A DNA stretch of 64,000 nt from Ctena decussata (GCA_963989385.1 OZ022498.1:5215501-5279500), one strand, 5' to 3'; positions 46,490-58,358 are shown, counted from the stretch's first letter. Translations and numbers: made by a program. The notes: generated from the sequence alone by a model not told the origin.

Positions 46490-47240
46490 GTCTAGAAAAT
46501 AAGCATCTGGAACTATGCTGCTCGAAAATTCATCTATTTTCATTTCTGGCTCTTTCCCAATACATGTACATGCAGTTCTTATGGCCCCATCAATTAGCTC
46601 TGAGGTATTAAACATGGTGGACAGCATGACTTGTGTTATAATAATGTGGCTTTACCAGTGAAGATGGAGACAAAATTCTATTTCATGCATCGAACAGCTG
46701 ATTTTAATGTTGTTAAGATGTTTGCCAATTTTGAAAGTTTCCTGGTAATTTGCTGAATCAAATTTAACAATGACACAACATTATCAGTGAGGTGGGGAGG
46801 TAAATAGATACTAATTTATCAGTATGCAAGTTTTGCCCATTTTCTTGGAGAAGAACTAAATAAGCAACAAAACATGCTTTAATTCTAATCCTATAAACTT
46901 ATATGCTGTATTATCTATGTATGTTGGGAAAAAGAGTAATAAATATGTTCAAACCAAAACCGGTGATGAAATGTCATCGGACTTTACTGAGAGCTTGCTA
47001 TTTGCCTATAGCCAATCAAAATGCAGAAAAGAGCATTTTGCATAGCATGCTTTGCCATGACAGTGCAGTTCTGCCTAGATATTTCATACGTTTTTAATCA
47101 GACTTAATTCAACAAAATAATATGTTTTATAATTATTATCAATTTACCTGCCATACTGGTATTGAGATTTTTTTCATTCAAAGTCTGTGTTTTTTTACCG
47201 TCAGAATTGCATAATTGTGACTTATCTTAGAATCACATGG
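46490..47240. other. 3' flank stretch, nothing recognised
   Basis: No inverted ends, arrays or coding potential are evident. Confidence 0.35.
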
Positions 47241-47241
47241 T

Positions 47242-47466
47242 GCCCACGACACGACAAAACCAACAAAGTGGCATGTGTGCCCAGCCAAGACTCCGATCAG
47301 CCTGGGCAGCTGCTTAGCCTGATCAGAGTCCTTGCTGTGTACTTAAAGGGTAGCTAAGGGACTAAGCTAGCTCCATGCGGACAGGGAAGATTCTGATCAG
47401 ACTGGGCTGATCTAAGTCTTGGCTGGGCACACGTGCCACTTTGTTGGTTTTGTCGTGTCACGTCTC
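47242..47466. mobile_element. MITE family K copy
   Basis: The ends are CACGACACGACAAAACCAAC and GTTGGTTTTGTCGTGTCACG. Confidence 0.75.
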
Positions 47467-47868
47467 ACATGAATGTGACATAACGTTGTCCACATTGATT
47501 AAAGCATGTGCGATATTAGGTTACATACTATAACTGCATAAAACTAGTATAGAACAAGAAATATTATGACAGTATGCATAAATTCCGACCAACCTTGTCA
47601 CCATTGTGGAGCCAATCAGAATTTACCCTTTGAAATATTATGCTATCCAAAAATGAGGTATTTATGTTTTCCATAAATGAGCTGCAGCAGGTCAAAAGAA
47701 TGCTAATTGCATATATGGGATGAGCAAAGGCTATGATCAGGCTGCACATCTGCATAGTCTGATCATAGCCTTTGCTGTTTGCACATATCATATAGAGACC
47801 CTAAGGAATCCAAACACTTAAATTGAAGGCTGTTGTCAGACTGCTTGTTGTCAGACTGTCACAGACTG

Positions 47869-48000
47869 GTTGTTTCGCCAGTGACTGGCAGAAGGGAGAC
47901 ATAAATATTACTTTTCTGGTGGTGTTGGCCTTGGCGGCATGAAGGTTGTGTTTCTTTGTTTAGTGACAGTGCCTAGACAGGCGAGACACCCCTTTTTGCA
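47869..48000 (+). mobile_element. Short J-type element remnant
   Basis: TTGTTTCGCCAGTGACTGGC, TTTAGTGACAGTGCC and AGGCGAGACACCCC follow the layout of the short J copy at 39331. Confidence 0.45.
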
Positions 48001-48033
48001 ATGTCCTTGTTTGAGTCTTTGCTGTTTGCCGAT

Positions 48034-48237
48034 ACATTAACTCTTTAAGCACCAAAAAGCAGACAACAAAATGATAAAAAAATGTTTCACCTGAGCTATA
48101 TCATACTGAGAATTCAAAGACTAAAGGACAAACAGCATAGATCCTGATGAGGTGGCTCATGATGATGAGCCACCTCATCAGGATCTATGCTGTTTGAAAA
48201 TGCAACTGTTTTTGGCACTGGCGTTTAAAGTGTTAAG
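48034..48237. mobile_element. MITE family A, complete copy
   Basis: The ends TTAACTCTTTAAGCACCAAA and TTTGGCACTGGCGTTTAAAG...GTTAA are present, and the core ATCCTGATGAGGTGGCTCAT with complement is almost perfect. Confidence 0.8.
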
Positions 48238-48394
48238 CCACTTATGTATCCAATACTGCTCAAATATTCAGGTACTTCAAATATGGCTACTCTTCCTTCT
48301 CGTCACAGCTGTATTTTACAAATTTGATAAACAGGACAGACTTTGATCACACTGCAGTCATAAATCCATTGCCGCAGATGAAATTTTATGTTCA

Positions 48395-48605
48395 TTCTTC
48401 ATAAAACATATGTTGTGACCATCAGTAGCATCAGCCGAATGAGGCAGTTCTCTGGATAAGAAGGGGTAAAAGATAATTTTGGGACTATTGCTCATATTTC
48501 TCCATAAAAAACATGTTGTGACCCCTCATTAGAACCATCTCATCGAGATTTTTGTTGAGAAGTAAGAAAAATTATCTCAAAATCATTCTCAAAACTACAC
48601 CTTTC
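48395..48605. mobile_element. Degenerate MITE family C
   Basis: It contains GTTGTGACCCCTCATTAGAA and TTATCTCAAAATCATT, with the right half of the palindrome missing. Confidence 0.45.
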
Positions 48606-49137
48606 CTAAAGCTCAACTGATGAGCTGCAGCATATGGTTAGAGAATTACCAAGTCAGTTCTAATGAGTGTGTTAGAAAGTAAGACCAAGGTGCCTTTTAA
48701 AAGGAAAGGCTTGCCAAGGTTACTATGATTTAAAGTATTGATTTGAAATCTCACTAGTGAAGCACACCTGATCAGCTGAAGAAACAGTAATTAGTGTGTG
48801 ATTAGGCACACACATCCTTGAATAACATGCACATGCATTGTTGAAAGCAAAAACATACACACACACACACACAGACAAAAATAGATTTTGAGCTCTGTTT
48901 TCCATAAAAAAGGATGTCTTTGTTTGGAACACTGTTGAAATCTTTGACAGTCTGCATGGAGTGGCCTGCCTCTGAGTGTCTACAGCCTGTAACCTTGAGA
49001 GTCGTCCTTGACTGAATTTTGTATCCACGTCTTGATCGTTGGTTGACAGCTTTTATTGCTTGTTTGAATTGTTTGCTTGTTTGATACTGGTGGACAGTAT
49101 GATGCGGTGATTTTCATATTACTGTAGGTGCTCTTAG

Positions 49138-49460
49138 TCATAGCTCCAAATAAGTTGGGATTTTGAGGATAATTCTGGGATAATTTATAATGCAACCCAC
49201 TCTGACAAATTGGTTTAGGCATGCCTGTCTATCCTTCATTTGGTCTGTCCATCCATACCATTCTTTGGCAGCTGTGAAAATCAAGATGGTTTGAAATTTT
49301 TATACATGAATTGAGCATGAAAAACAAGCAGACCCTTAATTTTCCTCCATTGGTCTTCATTGAGGATAATGCCCCTTTATTGACAGGTATTTTATACAGG
49401 AACAACCTTGTTAACAATATATATTTCTGAAGCACCACTTAAGGCAATGTAAGTTTATTT
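49138..49460. mobile_element. Family C left end followed by a worn element G fragment
   Basis: CATAGCTCCAAATAAGTTGG is a family C end. From 49215 the sequence resembles element G (GTCTGTCCATCC, TGAAAAACAAGCAGACCC, TAATGCCCCTTTATTGAC). Confidence 0.4.
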
Positions 49461-49688
49461 GGCATATATTGATACAGGCCAAAGTGTGTAAGCATCCACA
49501 CAGTCTGGTCAGAGCCTATGCTGTTAGCATACACAATGTGTTGACCCTGAGGAACCTACAAGGCACAACATGAAGTTCTTTCTAAAACTTGGAACACTTA
49601 CAATAATAACTGTAACTGTCCCAAAATGAAACAGTCTAGTTTTTGTCAATGCAATAATGCGGCTAAGGGATGCTGATGGAATGGCATA

Positions 49689-49747
49689 CAGTGTAGACCC
49701 TGAGCAGACTGCTCCTTAGGAGCAGTCTGCTCTGGGTCTGCACTGTT
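49689..49747. mobile_element. Palindromic element family N
   Basis: The arms are CAGTGTAGACCCTGAGCAGA and its complement, with loop CTCCTTAGGAG. Confidence 0.65.
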
Positions 49748-49799
49748 TTTACAGACCTATCTGTATCAATATTTAAAATATTTACGGTAGATTCACATA

Positions 49800-50450
49800 T
49801 TTGCAGACTGGTTTGAGTATTTACTAGTTAGCAGATACAATAAGCACACCTTTTGCCAGTTGAGGCTCCTTTGAAGACATATCAGTAAAATGGCTGGCAG
49901 ACAAAACCAGATCTTGATGAGACTGCTTGTGAAGCAGCAGATTTATCTAGATTTACCCAGTTGTCTCAGGCACAACTCTTCCCGTTTTTACTGTCAGCAC
50001 AATAAGTTGCTGTTATTCAGTGGCTAATTTTGTCACGTTATAAATCATATGACCACAGGTAATGTTACATAACACTTGGTTACTGCGGCATACGGTCATG
50101 ATGACATCTATTACAGGGTTATGTTTTGTCAACATACGTCGGTGGTTGGTGGTCATGCCGTATGAAATGACCACAATTAAGTGTAAGATGCTTTATGAAG
50201 GATAGGAGCATATATTATCATAACCTTGTCAGGTTGGAAAGACAAACAGTCCAAATCAGGGTCAATTGCATTAAGTCTATGAATAATAAGGGCATTTATT
50301 GTCGTAACGTGGTCCATTTGTATGGAAATTGGGCATATTTGGGGTCACTGCAAATACACTAGGTCTATGATATTTGGTGCATTTGTTTTATAACTTGGTC
50401 AGGTACCATAAAAACTTCAGGTGGAGTTTTACCCCTATAGGGTGACTTAA
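49800..50450. other. 3' flank stretch, nothing firm
   Basis: GGCATACGGTCATGATGACA at 50088 is loosely mirrored by GGTGGTCATGCCGTATG at 50148. No gene is seen. Confidence 0.3.
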
Positions 50451-50454
50451 TACC

Positions 50455-50825
50455 TAAATCAGTGTTGTGTAATTCTGCGGACATGTGGGTATTTTCCTTC
50501 AAAAACATCCCAAAAATCTAGATCCACCTTGTAAGAACCAGCTAGATTTTCCGGTTCGTTTTGGACAGGAAATATACATAAAAAAAAAAAGTTCTAAGAT
50601 GTTGATCTGAATCCATTCTTTGGTCATATGACATGTTTTTTCCCCTTCCAAAACAACCTCAAAAATCTACATATGATAAGACAGATTTATATTTTTGGGA
50701 TTGTTTTGGAAGGAAAATCCCGGGAGGAAAATCCCATCTTTTAGCAGAATTTCATGAAACTGACATAGATATTTGGGGTCATTCTAGAAATAGAAAGACC
50801 CATTCTATAGCTGAATAAATTTGGA
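50455..50825. mobile_element. MITE family L, probably two overlapping copies
   Basis: TCAAAAACATCCCAAAAATC, GATCCACCTTGTAAGAACCA and later TTTTGGGATTGTTTTGGAAG and TATTTGGGGTCATTCTAGAA are family L words in repeated order. Confidence 0.5.
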
Positions 50826-50892
50826 ATAGAAAGAAAAAAAAGGAAATCATTTCAGATCCCAGTCAGGTTCTTCCTTGTTCCTAGTGGCAGAA

Positions 50893-51065
50893 ACCTCAAC
50901 TTTAACACACTTAGGGCCAGAGACAAAAATAGCTGAATTTGCAAACTACATAGATTGTGATGTGAGCCACCTCATCTAGATCTACACTGTTTGCCATAAA
51001 GTTTTGAATTCTCAATATGATACAGCTTGGATGAAACATTTTTTTATGCCCCCGCCATTAAAAAT

Positions 51066-51096
<31 letters not shown>

Positions 51097-51650
51097 TAAA
51101 GTATCGCCGCTGTCCGTACGTACGTACGTACGAAATGGTTTCCGTTCAATATCTTTTGAAAGCATTGGTGTATTGAATTCATGTTTCATACACAGCTACA
51201 TAATCATAAAATTCAGGTCAAGTTCGATGTTGGGTAAAATCCGTCAATTATTGTTGGAGTTATGGCCCTTTTTCGACTTCATTTCATACATAATGGTTTC
51301 CGTTTGTTAGTTTTTTGAAAAGTTACTTGTTTCTGGGCTATTTCTTTTGGAAAGTTGCATAGCATACATTTCTGCGATGAAATACAGAATGTCATCACAT
51401 ATCAGTCATGACAAGCCCCCCCCCCCCACCCCCACCTACATCTGCCCAAGGAAAACAATAAAACATGTACCACAGAAGTCTGCCTTTGTGAACCTAGTCA
51501 TGCTACAAGTGCCTGTACCTTAAACAAGGCACCATTTTACTTAGGGCACTAGGCGGGGGCATCCCTGTCATATGGACACATTTCTAGTTTCTTTCAAATT
51601 TTGTAGACGCAAATTTTATTGTCTGCTTTTTGGCACTTGAAGGGTTTAAT
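50893..51650. mobile_element. MITE family A split by element D
   Basis: The left part (50893-51045, ending GATGAAACATTTTTT) and right part (51592-51650, CAAATTTTGTAGACGCAAA... TGGCACTTGAAGGG) are halves of one family A copy. Half of the core palindrome is deleted. Confidence 0.7.
51046..51591 (+). mobile_element. Pearl-like element D, single-unit copy
   Basis: ATGCCCCCGCCA, a long G run (51066-51096), GTACGTACGTACGTAC, one 161-bp-type unit and the right end GGCGGGGGCAT...ACACATTTCTAGTT are in the same order as 3097-4430. Confidence 0.75.
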
Positions 51651-51694
51651 ATTCAGGTATAGTCTGTCATAGTCATCCCTCCTCGAAAACAATC

Positions 51695-51952
51695 AGGGGG
51701 GTGGTCGGGTGGTGCGATGGTGGGATGGTGCTGTGTGTACCTTCCAGTGCCGGGGCGTCCTACTGATTCGGAACATTGTAGGGCAGGGGCCTACTGTGCT
51801 TGCAGTAGGTGCGGGTGGGGGTTGTTTGGACATTTTTTCTCTCGTCTATCATTTCTCCTCTTTCTCCCTCTCTCGGAGACGGCCCGATATAGACTGAAAT
51901 ACTGTCTCAAAGGGCCGTTAAACCCAAAACAATCAATCAATCAATCAAATCC
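51695..51952 (+). mobile_element. SINE-like retroposon with (AATC)n tail
   Basis: It is inserted in a family L MITE and flanked by AAAACAATC at 51686-51694 and 51953-51961. It ends GGGCCGTTAAACCCAAAACA then AATC repeats. Unlike the SINE at 58090, no tRNA boxes are clear, so the promoter type is unknown. Confidence 0.7.
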
Positions 51953-52052
51953 AAAACAATCTAAAAATCTAGATCGGTCTCATATGAGACAGCTGTAGAT
52001 TTTTTGGATTGTATGGAAGGGAATAAAAACTTCTTAAAGCTGAAATGATAAA

Positions 52053-52300
52053 CAGGGCCCAGTTGTTCAAAACTAACGACGTCGTAAGTTAATGTGACGT
52101 TAAAATTTGAAATGTTAATAACTCCAAAATGCCAATATTTTTTGTTGAAAAAAATGTGAGAAGCTTTTGCATTGCAAAAGCTTCTAACATATTTTCAACA
52201 AAAAAAATAGTGTATTTGGCTATAAAGTAGTAAAACACTTAACGAGTTGACCTCTTAACGAGCTCGTTAGCCTAACGATGCTTTGAACAACTGGGCCCTG
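52053..52300. mobile_element. hAT-like MITE, 19-bp perfect ends
   Basis: The ends are CAGGGCCCAGTTGTTCAAA and its exact complement. The core palindrome is GAGAAGCTTTTGCATTGC and complement. An 8-bp target duplication is not evident (ATGATAAA against ATTTACAT). Confidence 0.75.
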
Positions 52301-52310
52301 ATTTACATAT

Positions 52311-52503
52311 GAGCTGCGACACAATAAAACCAACAAAGTTGCATCTGCCCAGTCTGCTGTGACTTAGTTAAAGAGTAGCTAAGGGTCTAAGCTACCTCCA
52401 TGCCGACAGTGAGTACTCTGATCAGACTGGGTAGATGCCCAGGCTGATCTGAGTCTTTGCATGGTGTACATGCCACTTTGTTGGTTTTGTCATGTCACGA
52501 TCC
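52311..52503. mobile_element. MITE family K, internal deletion
   Basis: The ends are GAGCTGCGACACAATAAAAC and TTGGTTTTGTCATGTCACG. The first inner module is shortened. Confidence 0.65.
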
Positions 52504-53079
52504 ATATTTGGAGGTCATTTTGGAAGGCAAATTTCCCTACCTTATAGTTGAATAAATAGGTATATGTTTTCCATGTTTGCGTTTTGTTGCTAATACCACT
52601 TGCCACTGTTGTTGTTACCTGTCAAAAACTGGATTCACCTTGGCCATTTTTAGCTTATAGTGTTAATTTGTTAAAGAAAGCATAATAAAAATGTTTTGAA
52701 AAATATCTTCAGCCTAGGGTTTTGTTTGGAATGATGTACTTTCAAGGTTTTTTTCTTGTTGTTTTTAGCTCCTTTGAGCCAAAGGCTCCGGGGGAGCTTA
52801 TAGGATGATAGTCTTCGGCGTCAGTCGTCCGTCGTCAACATTTTCAAAGGACTTCTTCTCAGAAACTACTGGGCCAATTTCAATTAAACTTCATATACAG
52901 CCTCTAGGCAAAGGGGGAAAGAAAGTTTGTATATTTGGTCTAGGTCACATGACCAAGATGGCCGCCATGCCCATATATGTAAAAAACCTTAAAAAATCTT
53001 CTTCTCCAGAACCACTGGGCCGATCTCCTTGAAACTTGGTATGTAGCATCTGGGGAACTAGTACTACAAAGTTTATACA

Positions 53080-54092
53080 AGAATTCCGCGGAATGCGGTG
53101 TCTCGCCTGCTGGCGCTTTGTCATAAAACAAAGGTAAATCAGCAAAGATGTATGCATCAACGAAGTTTCTTGGCTCTAGCCCTTACAGTTTCTGAGAAAA
53201 TGACCTTAACGTGAAAACTTTAACAAAAATTACAAAGTCAGTCAACCGTAAACTGTTGGTAAAGACTCAATATTGATGATGACTTTGAGGTTTTCTCTTT
53301 CAGATGATTGTATGACCCAAGTTTCATGGCTCTAGCCCTTATAGTTTCTGAGAAAATGACCTAAACGCAAAAACGCGACAAAAAATTGCAAAGTAAGTCA
53401 ACCGTAAAATGTAGGTCAAGACTCAGAATTGATGATGGCTTTCAGATCTACTCTTCTAGATGAATGCATGACCCAATTTCCACGGCTCTAGCCCTTATAG
53501 TTTCTGAGAAAATGACCTAAACGCAAAAACTCGACAAAAAATTGCGAAGTCAGTCAACCGTACAATGTAGGTCAAGACTCAATATTGATGATGGCTTTGA
53601 GATCTATTCTTCCAGATGTATGCCTGTACCAAGTTTCATGGCTCTAGCCCTTATAGTTCTTGAGAAAATGACCTAAACGCAAAAACTCGACAAAAAATTA
53701 CGAAGTCAGTCAACCGTAAAATATAAGTCAAGACTCAGTCTTGATGATAGTTTTGAGATCCCCTCATCCAGATGTATGCATATACCAAGTTTCATGGCTC
53801 TAGCCCTTATAGTTTCTGAGAAAATGACCTAAACGCAAAAACTCGACAAAAAATTGCGAAGTCAGTCAACCGTACAATGTAGGTCAAGACTCAATATTGA
53901 TGATGGCTTTGAAATCTATTCTTCCAGATGTATGCATGTACCAAGTTTCATGGCTCTAGCCCTTATAGTTCTTGAGAAAATGACCTAAACGCAAAAACTC
54001 GACAAAAGTTTACGCCGCCGCCGACGACGACGCCGACGACGACACCGGAAAAGCAATACATATGTCTCGCCTCTGCTTCGCAGGCGAGACAA
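53080..54092 (-). mobile_element. Pearl-like element J, six units of exactly 156 bp, nested in I
   Basis: On the - strand it opens with GTCTCGCCTGCGAAGCAGAG and complement, then GTCGTCGTCGGCG. The word CTCTAG recurs on the + strand at 53174, 53330, 53486, 53642, 53798 and 53954, a strict 156-base period. The end is GGCGAGACACCGCATTCCGC. Intact I units (GTTTATATAAATGAAGACCC) show the pre-insertion sequence. Confidence 0.75.
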
Positions 54093-55580
54093 TAAATGAA
54101 GACCCTGACTTGACCTTGACCTATTTTATGGTAAGGTCAAATTGGTCCCTTAGGCTTTTGAATGGGAAAAACTGAAAAAGTAAGTTTTTACGTTGCTATT
54201 GTGCTCTGTGATATGGAAATGTATTCAGATTCAACCCCTTTGAAGTTCTAGAGGTCAAGGTTATCTAATGACCTTGGCCAAAGGTCACCTGTCTGTTGTT
54301 GGTCAACATTTTCAAAGGTCTTCTTCTCTGAAACTACTGGGTCAATTTCAATTAACCTTCATATGCAGCCTCCAGGCAAAGGGGGAAAGAAAGTGTATAT
54401 ATTTGGTCCAGGTCACATGACCATGATGGCTGCCATGCCCATATATGGTAAAAACCTTAAAAAATCTTCTCCTCCAGAACCACTGGGCCGATTGCCTCGA
54501 AACATGGTATGTAGCATCTGGGACACTAGTACTACAAAGTCTGTATAAATGAAGACCCTGACTTGACCTTTACCTATTTTATGGCAAGGTCAAATTTGGT
54601 CCCTTTGGCTTTTGAATGGGAACAACTGAAAAAGTAAGCTTTTATGTTGCTATTGTGCTATGTAATATGGAAATGCATTCAAATTCAACCCCTATGAAGT
54701 TCTAGAGGTCAAGGTCATCTAATGACCTTGGTCAAAGATCACCTTCTGTTGTTGGTCAGCATTTTCAAAGGTCTTCTTCTCTGAAACTACTGGGCCAATT
54801 TCAATTAACCTTCATATACAGCCTCTAGGCAAAGGGGGAAAAAAAGTTTATATATTTGGTCCAGGTCACATGACCAAGATGGCCGCCATGCCCATATATG
54901 GTAAAAGCCTTAAAAAATCTTCTCCTCCAGAACCACTGGGCCGATTGCCTTGAAACTTGGCATGTAGCATCTGGGACTCTAGTACTACAAAGTTTATATA
55001 AATGAAGACCCTGACTTGACCTTTACCTATTTTATGGCAAGGTCAAATTTGGTCCCTTAGGCTTTTGAATGGGAAAAACTGAAAAAGTGGAATTTTCTGT
55101 TTCTATTGTGCTCTGTGATATGGAAATGCATTCAAGTACAATCTGTATGAATTCTAGAGGTCAAGGTCATTAAGTGACTGTGGCCAAAGGTCACGTATCT
55201 GTCATTATTTTCAAAGGACCTCCTCTGAAATGTCTGGGCCAATTTCAATTAAATTTTATATGCAGCCCTCAGGCAAAGTGGGAAAGAAAGTTTATATATT
55301 ATTTCCACATCACATGACTAAGATGAAGGCCATGCCCCTATATGGTTAAAACGATAAAAAAATTTCTTCTCCAGAACCACGGGGCCGATTGCAAGTTGGT
55401 ATGTAGCACATAAGACACTAGTACTGCAAAGTTTATATAACTGATGATCCTGAGTTGACCTTGACCATTTATATGGAAAGGTCTAATTTACCCCCTCAGG
55501 CTTTTGAATGGGAAAAGCTGTAAAAGTGCATTTTTCTGTTGCTATTAGACTCTATTATATGAAAATGCAATTGGCCTCAA

Positions 55581-56007
55581 TACACAGTTCCGAGCCACAC
55601 CCAGAATGTCACTCAAAATCACATGATATCGTATACCTGGCCAATGCAACGACAACTTAGCACGTGACATAGTCTCACAAACAAATCACACGTGGTCAAT
55701 ACCAACAAAAGTCCGTGATTTTACATTTCAGTTCATGAAGGGATGTACACCTGTTTAAAGAAAATAAACTAACACCACTTTTAATGAATTTACCCTGCTT
55801 TGCAAGAACAGAACGCATCGGAAATGCATGATGCGCCAACTGCCATGTGTAGGCCATGAGGAGACTTGATTCTTCGCCATAGGTCGCCAACATTTAGCAG
55901 ACACTTGCATTTGTCATTTGTTTTTCCGCCATCTTTACGTAAGCTTGTGAGACGTAGTAACAGTATCTAAGCAGGCGGAGCTTAGCGGCTATTCTCGGAA
56001 CTGTGTA
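55581..56007. mobile_element. 427-bp inverted-repeat element nested in I
   Basis: The ends are TACACAGTTCCGAG (55581) and CTCGGAACTGTGTA (to 56007), with outer TA. A 65-residue frame on the - strand inside is not recognised and probably not a gene. Confidence 0.75.
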
Positions 56008-56464
56008 TTCCTTTGAATTCAAGAGATCAAGGTCATTTAGTGACCTTGGCCAATGGTCACTTGTGTTGAATATTTAAAGTTCTTTTTCTCAGAAACTATT
56101 AGGTCTGGTTGTTTTGCTATCACCATTTTGGCACTTATTTTATGTCTACAAAAGATCGGTTAATTCATAGCGAAAACAAATGTCCAAAAAGTTCATATCA
56201 CATTAAAGTCTCTGGGCTCAGGGGAGCATTCAGGACCTAATGGTCCTCTTGTTTTGGATTTTAGAATAAGGTCTCTGATGGTTCTGGAAATTTGATCCAT
56301 TGAAAGGTGTTTGTTATTAAATTTTGTAATATACTTAAAGGTTTCAATTTTATTTTGAATTGATCTTAAAAGTTATTGACTCATAGGTTTCTGCTGGGCT
56401 CTAACAGGGATCAAGATGAGTTATTACCCCCTTAAAGGACCTCCTTAAAGGGCAAAAAAAGCAG

Positions 56465-56632
56465 ACTTTCTGCTTGCGTCCCTGGGTGAGGAAACCCTTA
56501 GAAAAAGGAACCTACTCATACAGAAAGCATCTAATCCTATAGAAGCAAATTCATCCATTTAAGTGTTGATTCTAATTAAAATAAAACTGGCAAAGTTGCT
56601 TCCCCTGACAGTGTACCTATTCACCTTAACAG
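56465..56632. mobile_element. MITE family B, partial
   Basis: GCAAAGTTGCTTCCCCTGAC and GTGTACCTATTCACCTTAA form the right end; the stem is eroded. Confidence 0.5.
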
Positions 56633-56648
56633 AACGCTACAGACATAT

Positions 56649-56884
56649 GAGCCGTGACACGAGAAAACCAACAATGTGGTTGTGCGCCCAGCGCAGACTC
56701 AGATCAGGCTGGGCATCCGCCTAGTCTGATCAGACACTGCAACAAGGGCTTAAAGGGTAGCTAAGGGTCTAAGCTACCTCCATGCGGACAGCGAAGACTC
56801 TGATCAGACTAGGCAGATGCACAGGCTGATCTGAGTCTGGGCTGGCCGTACAAACACATTGTTGGTTTTGTCGCGTCGCGGCTC
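56649..56884. mobile_element. MITE family K copy
   Basis: The ends are GAGCCGTGACACGAGAAAAC and GTTTTGTCGCGTCGCGGCTC, with four inner GATCAG modules. Confidence 0.8.
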
Positions 56885-56889
56885 ATATA

Positions 56890-57590
56890 AATAAAACTGA
56901 AGGACTTTAATGTCATACCATAAGGTTTGTAGGTCAGTTTGTTTAATGACAAAGAGGCAGAATTTTTTCTTCATGACCATGACTGCCATTGTTGTCTATG
57001 CCCTTGGGCATAGATGGTAATGTATGGTTTTGACCTGGAAGCAGTTTTGGTTTGCAATGCCATACAGCGAGCATGGTGGGAAACTCATTTTATTTTTATG
57101 ACTGTTTGTTGATAGGATTTAAATGAATAGCAATCCATGTGGTGAACAAACTGTAATAATTTGCATTTCTTGCAATAACTCGGACAAAATTTCATTTCCA
57201 GGACAAACTTGTTGACAAATTTTCACACAGACCAAGCTTTTTGTGTAAGAAAAGACTTGTAATGTTTTAAAGCTTTAACCAACAAACAGTGCATGTTCCA
57301 AAGTCACTGAACCTGTGTTTTTATGTGTCAGGTATAAAGAACAAATAAAAAGCAACAACAAAAAACAGACCAAAAATATCATCTAGCACTACATTAAATT
57401 TGCCGTAATAAAGGTCCTACCCATTTCGTATGACCATATTAAGTCTTTTAAGAATTTAACCAATTGCAACCTTTATCATATGGTTTTTAGTTCATTCAGC
57501 TGGTATGTCGGTCAAAAATAATGGCAGAACTAAAATAAAAACTAAAAATAATTAGGCTAGGTGTTTTGTTCTGATATACCCTAATGTGCT
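56890..57590. other. 3' flank stretch, nothing recognised
   Basis: No inverted ends, arrays or coding exons were found. Confidence 0.35.
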
Positions 57591-57594
57591 TAAG

Positions 57595-57668
57595 TATTGG
57601 GACACCTAAAATAATAAGTTTTCCATTTGTCCCAAATGGAAAATTCATTATTTTTAGGTGTCCCAATA
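57595..57668. mobile_element. Near-perfect 74-bp foldback
   Basis: TATTGGGACACCTAAAATAA leads to TTTCCATTTG, which is mirrored by CAAATGGAAAA and TTATTTTTAGGTGTCCCAAT. The loop is only a few bases. Confidence 0.8.
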
Positions 57669-58089
57669 TATACGCGTATTACGGTACTACAACCTTGAAT
57701 TTAATTGGAAGATCATTTATTTACGACATATTAATAGGCCTCATCAAGAGATGAGTCACACCATAAGAAAAGATGGGAGGTGTATGGTTACATGATTATG
57801 TGGCAAGGGAGACAACTAAACACAAAAAGTATTCTTGCAAGGGACTGTGTTCTCTATGAGTAAATTATTTTGCTTGACAGCACCCCATGACAAACGCTTC
57901 AGGATCAGTGATCTCCCTCTGAAATTTCACAGTACATGAATGGCAAACACTGATATAGCCTAAACATTTTCAAGGAAAGAGCAGTCTTCATGTTCCATTA
58001 CTTACTGATGTGTACAGACACATTTTGAAGGGAGATCAATCTGACGTATGTCTCAAAATAAGGGTTTGTCTCCCTTCTCACAGTAAAGC

Positions 58090-58358
58090 CGCCGGGCCGG
58101 GTAGCCCAATCGGTAGGGCACCTGACTCGTAAGTCAGAGGTCCTGGGTTCGAATCCCGGTCTGGCCACATACTTTCGTTTCTCCTTCCGCTGATTCAAGA
58201 AGGGTAGTTGTCAGTTACTGGCGAAAGTATGTGCACTTAGTACTGGTTAACCGCTTAGGAGGTCTAAGCCTGCCCAGGAATAGTGTGGTTAGGTTAACTG
58301 ACCGTCCCTACATGACTTTAGTTGTTTACCGTGGACGTTAAGCATCAAATCAACCAAC
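58090..58358 (+). mobile_element. tRNA-derived SINE, intact head
   Basis: The head folds as a tRNA: acceptor GGCCGGG with TCTGGCC, box A TAGCCCAATCGGTAGGGC, box B GGTTCGAATCCCG. The anticodon arm is out of register (CTGAC, six-base loop TCGTAA, GTCAG), so it would not work as a tRNA. The body and tail match 855-1174. Confidence 0.85.

Larger units (their letters stand above)
52767..56253 (+). mobile_element. Pearl-like element I with about 450-bp units and two nested insertions
   Basis: The left hairpin is AGCTCCTTTGAGCCAAAGGC plus complement, followed by GTCGTCCGTCGTC. Units starting TGGGTCAATTTCAATTAA or TGGGCCAATTTCAATTAA occur at about 52869, 54341, 54797 and 55240. The right end is CTGGGCTCAGGGGAGCATTC...GGTCCTCTTGTT. 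Elements at 53080-54092 and 55581-56007 interrupt it. Confidence 0.7.

Noticed and set aside
55696..55893. 65-residue frame inside the 427-bp inverted-repeat element
   Set aside because: It has no recognisable domain and is too short for a transposase; a captured exon could not be shown.
58090..58165. Functional tRNA gene
   Set aside because: Boxes A and B and the acceptor stem are good, but the anticodon arm leaves a six-base loop, and the segment is the head of a SINE present elsewhere in the window.
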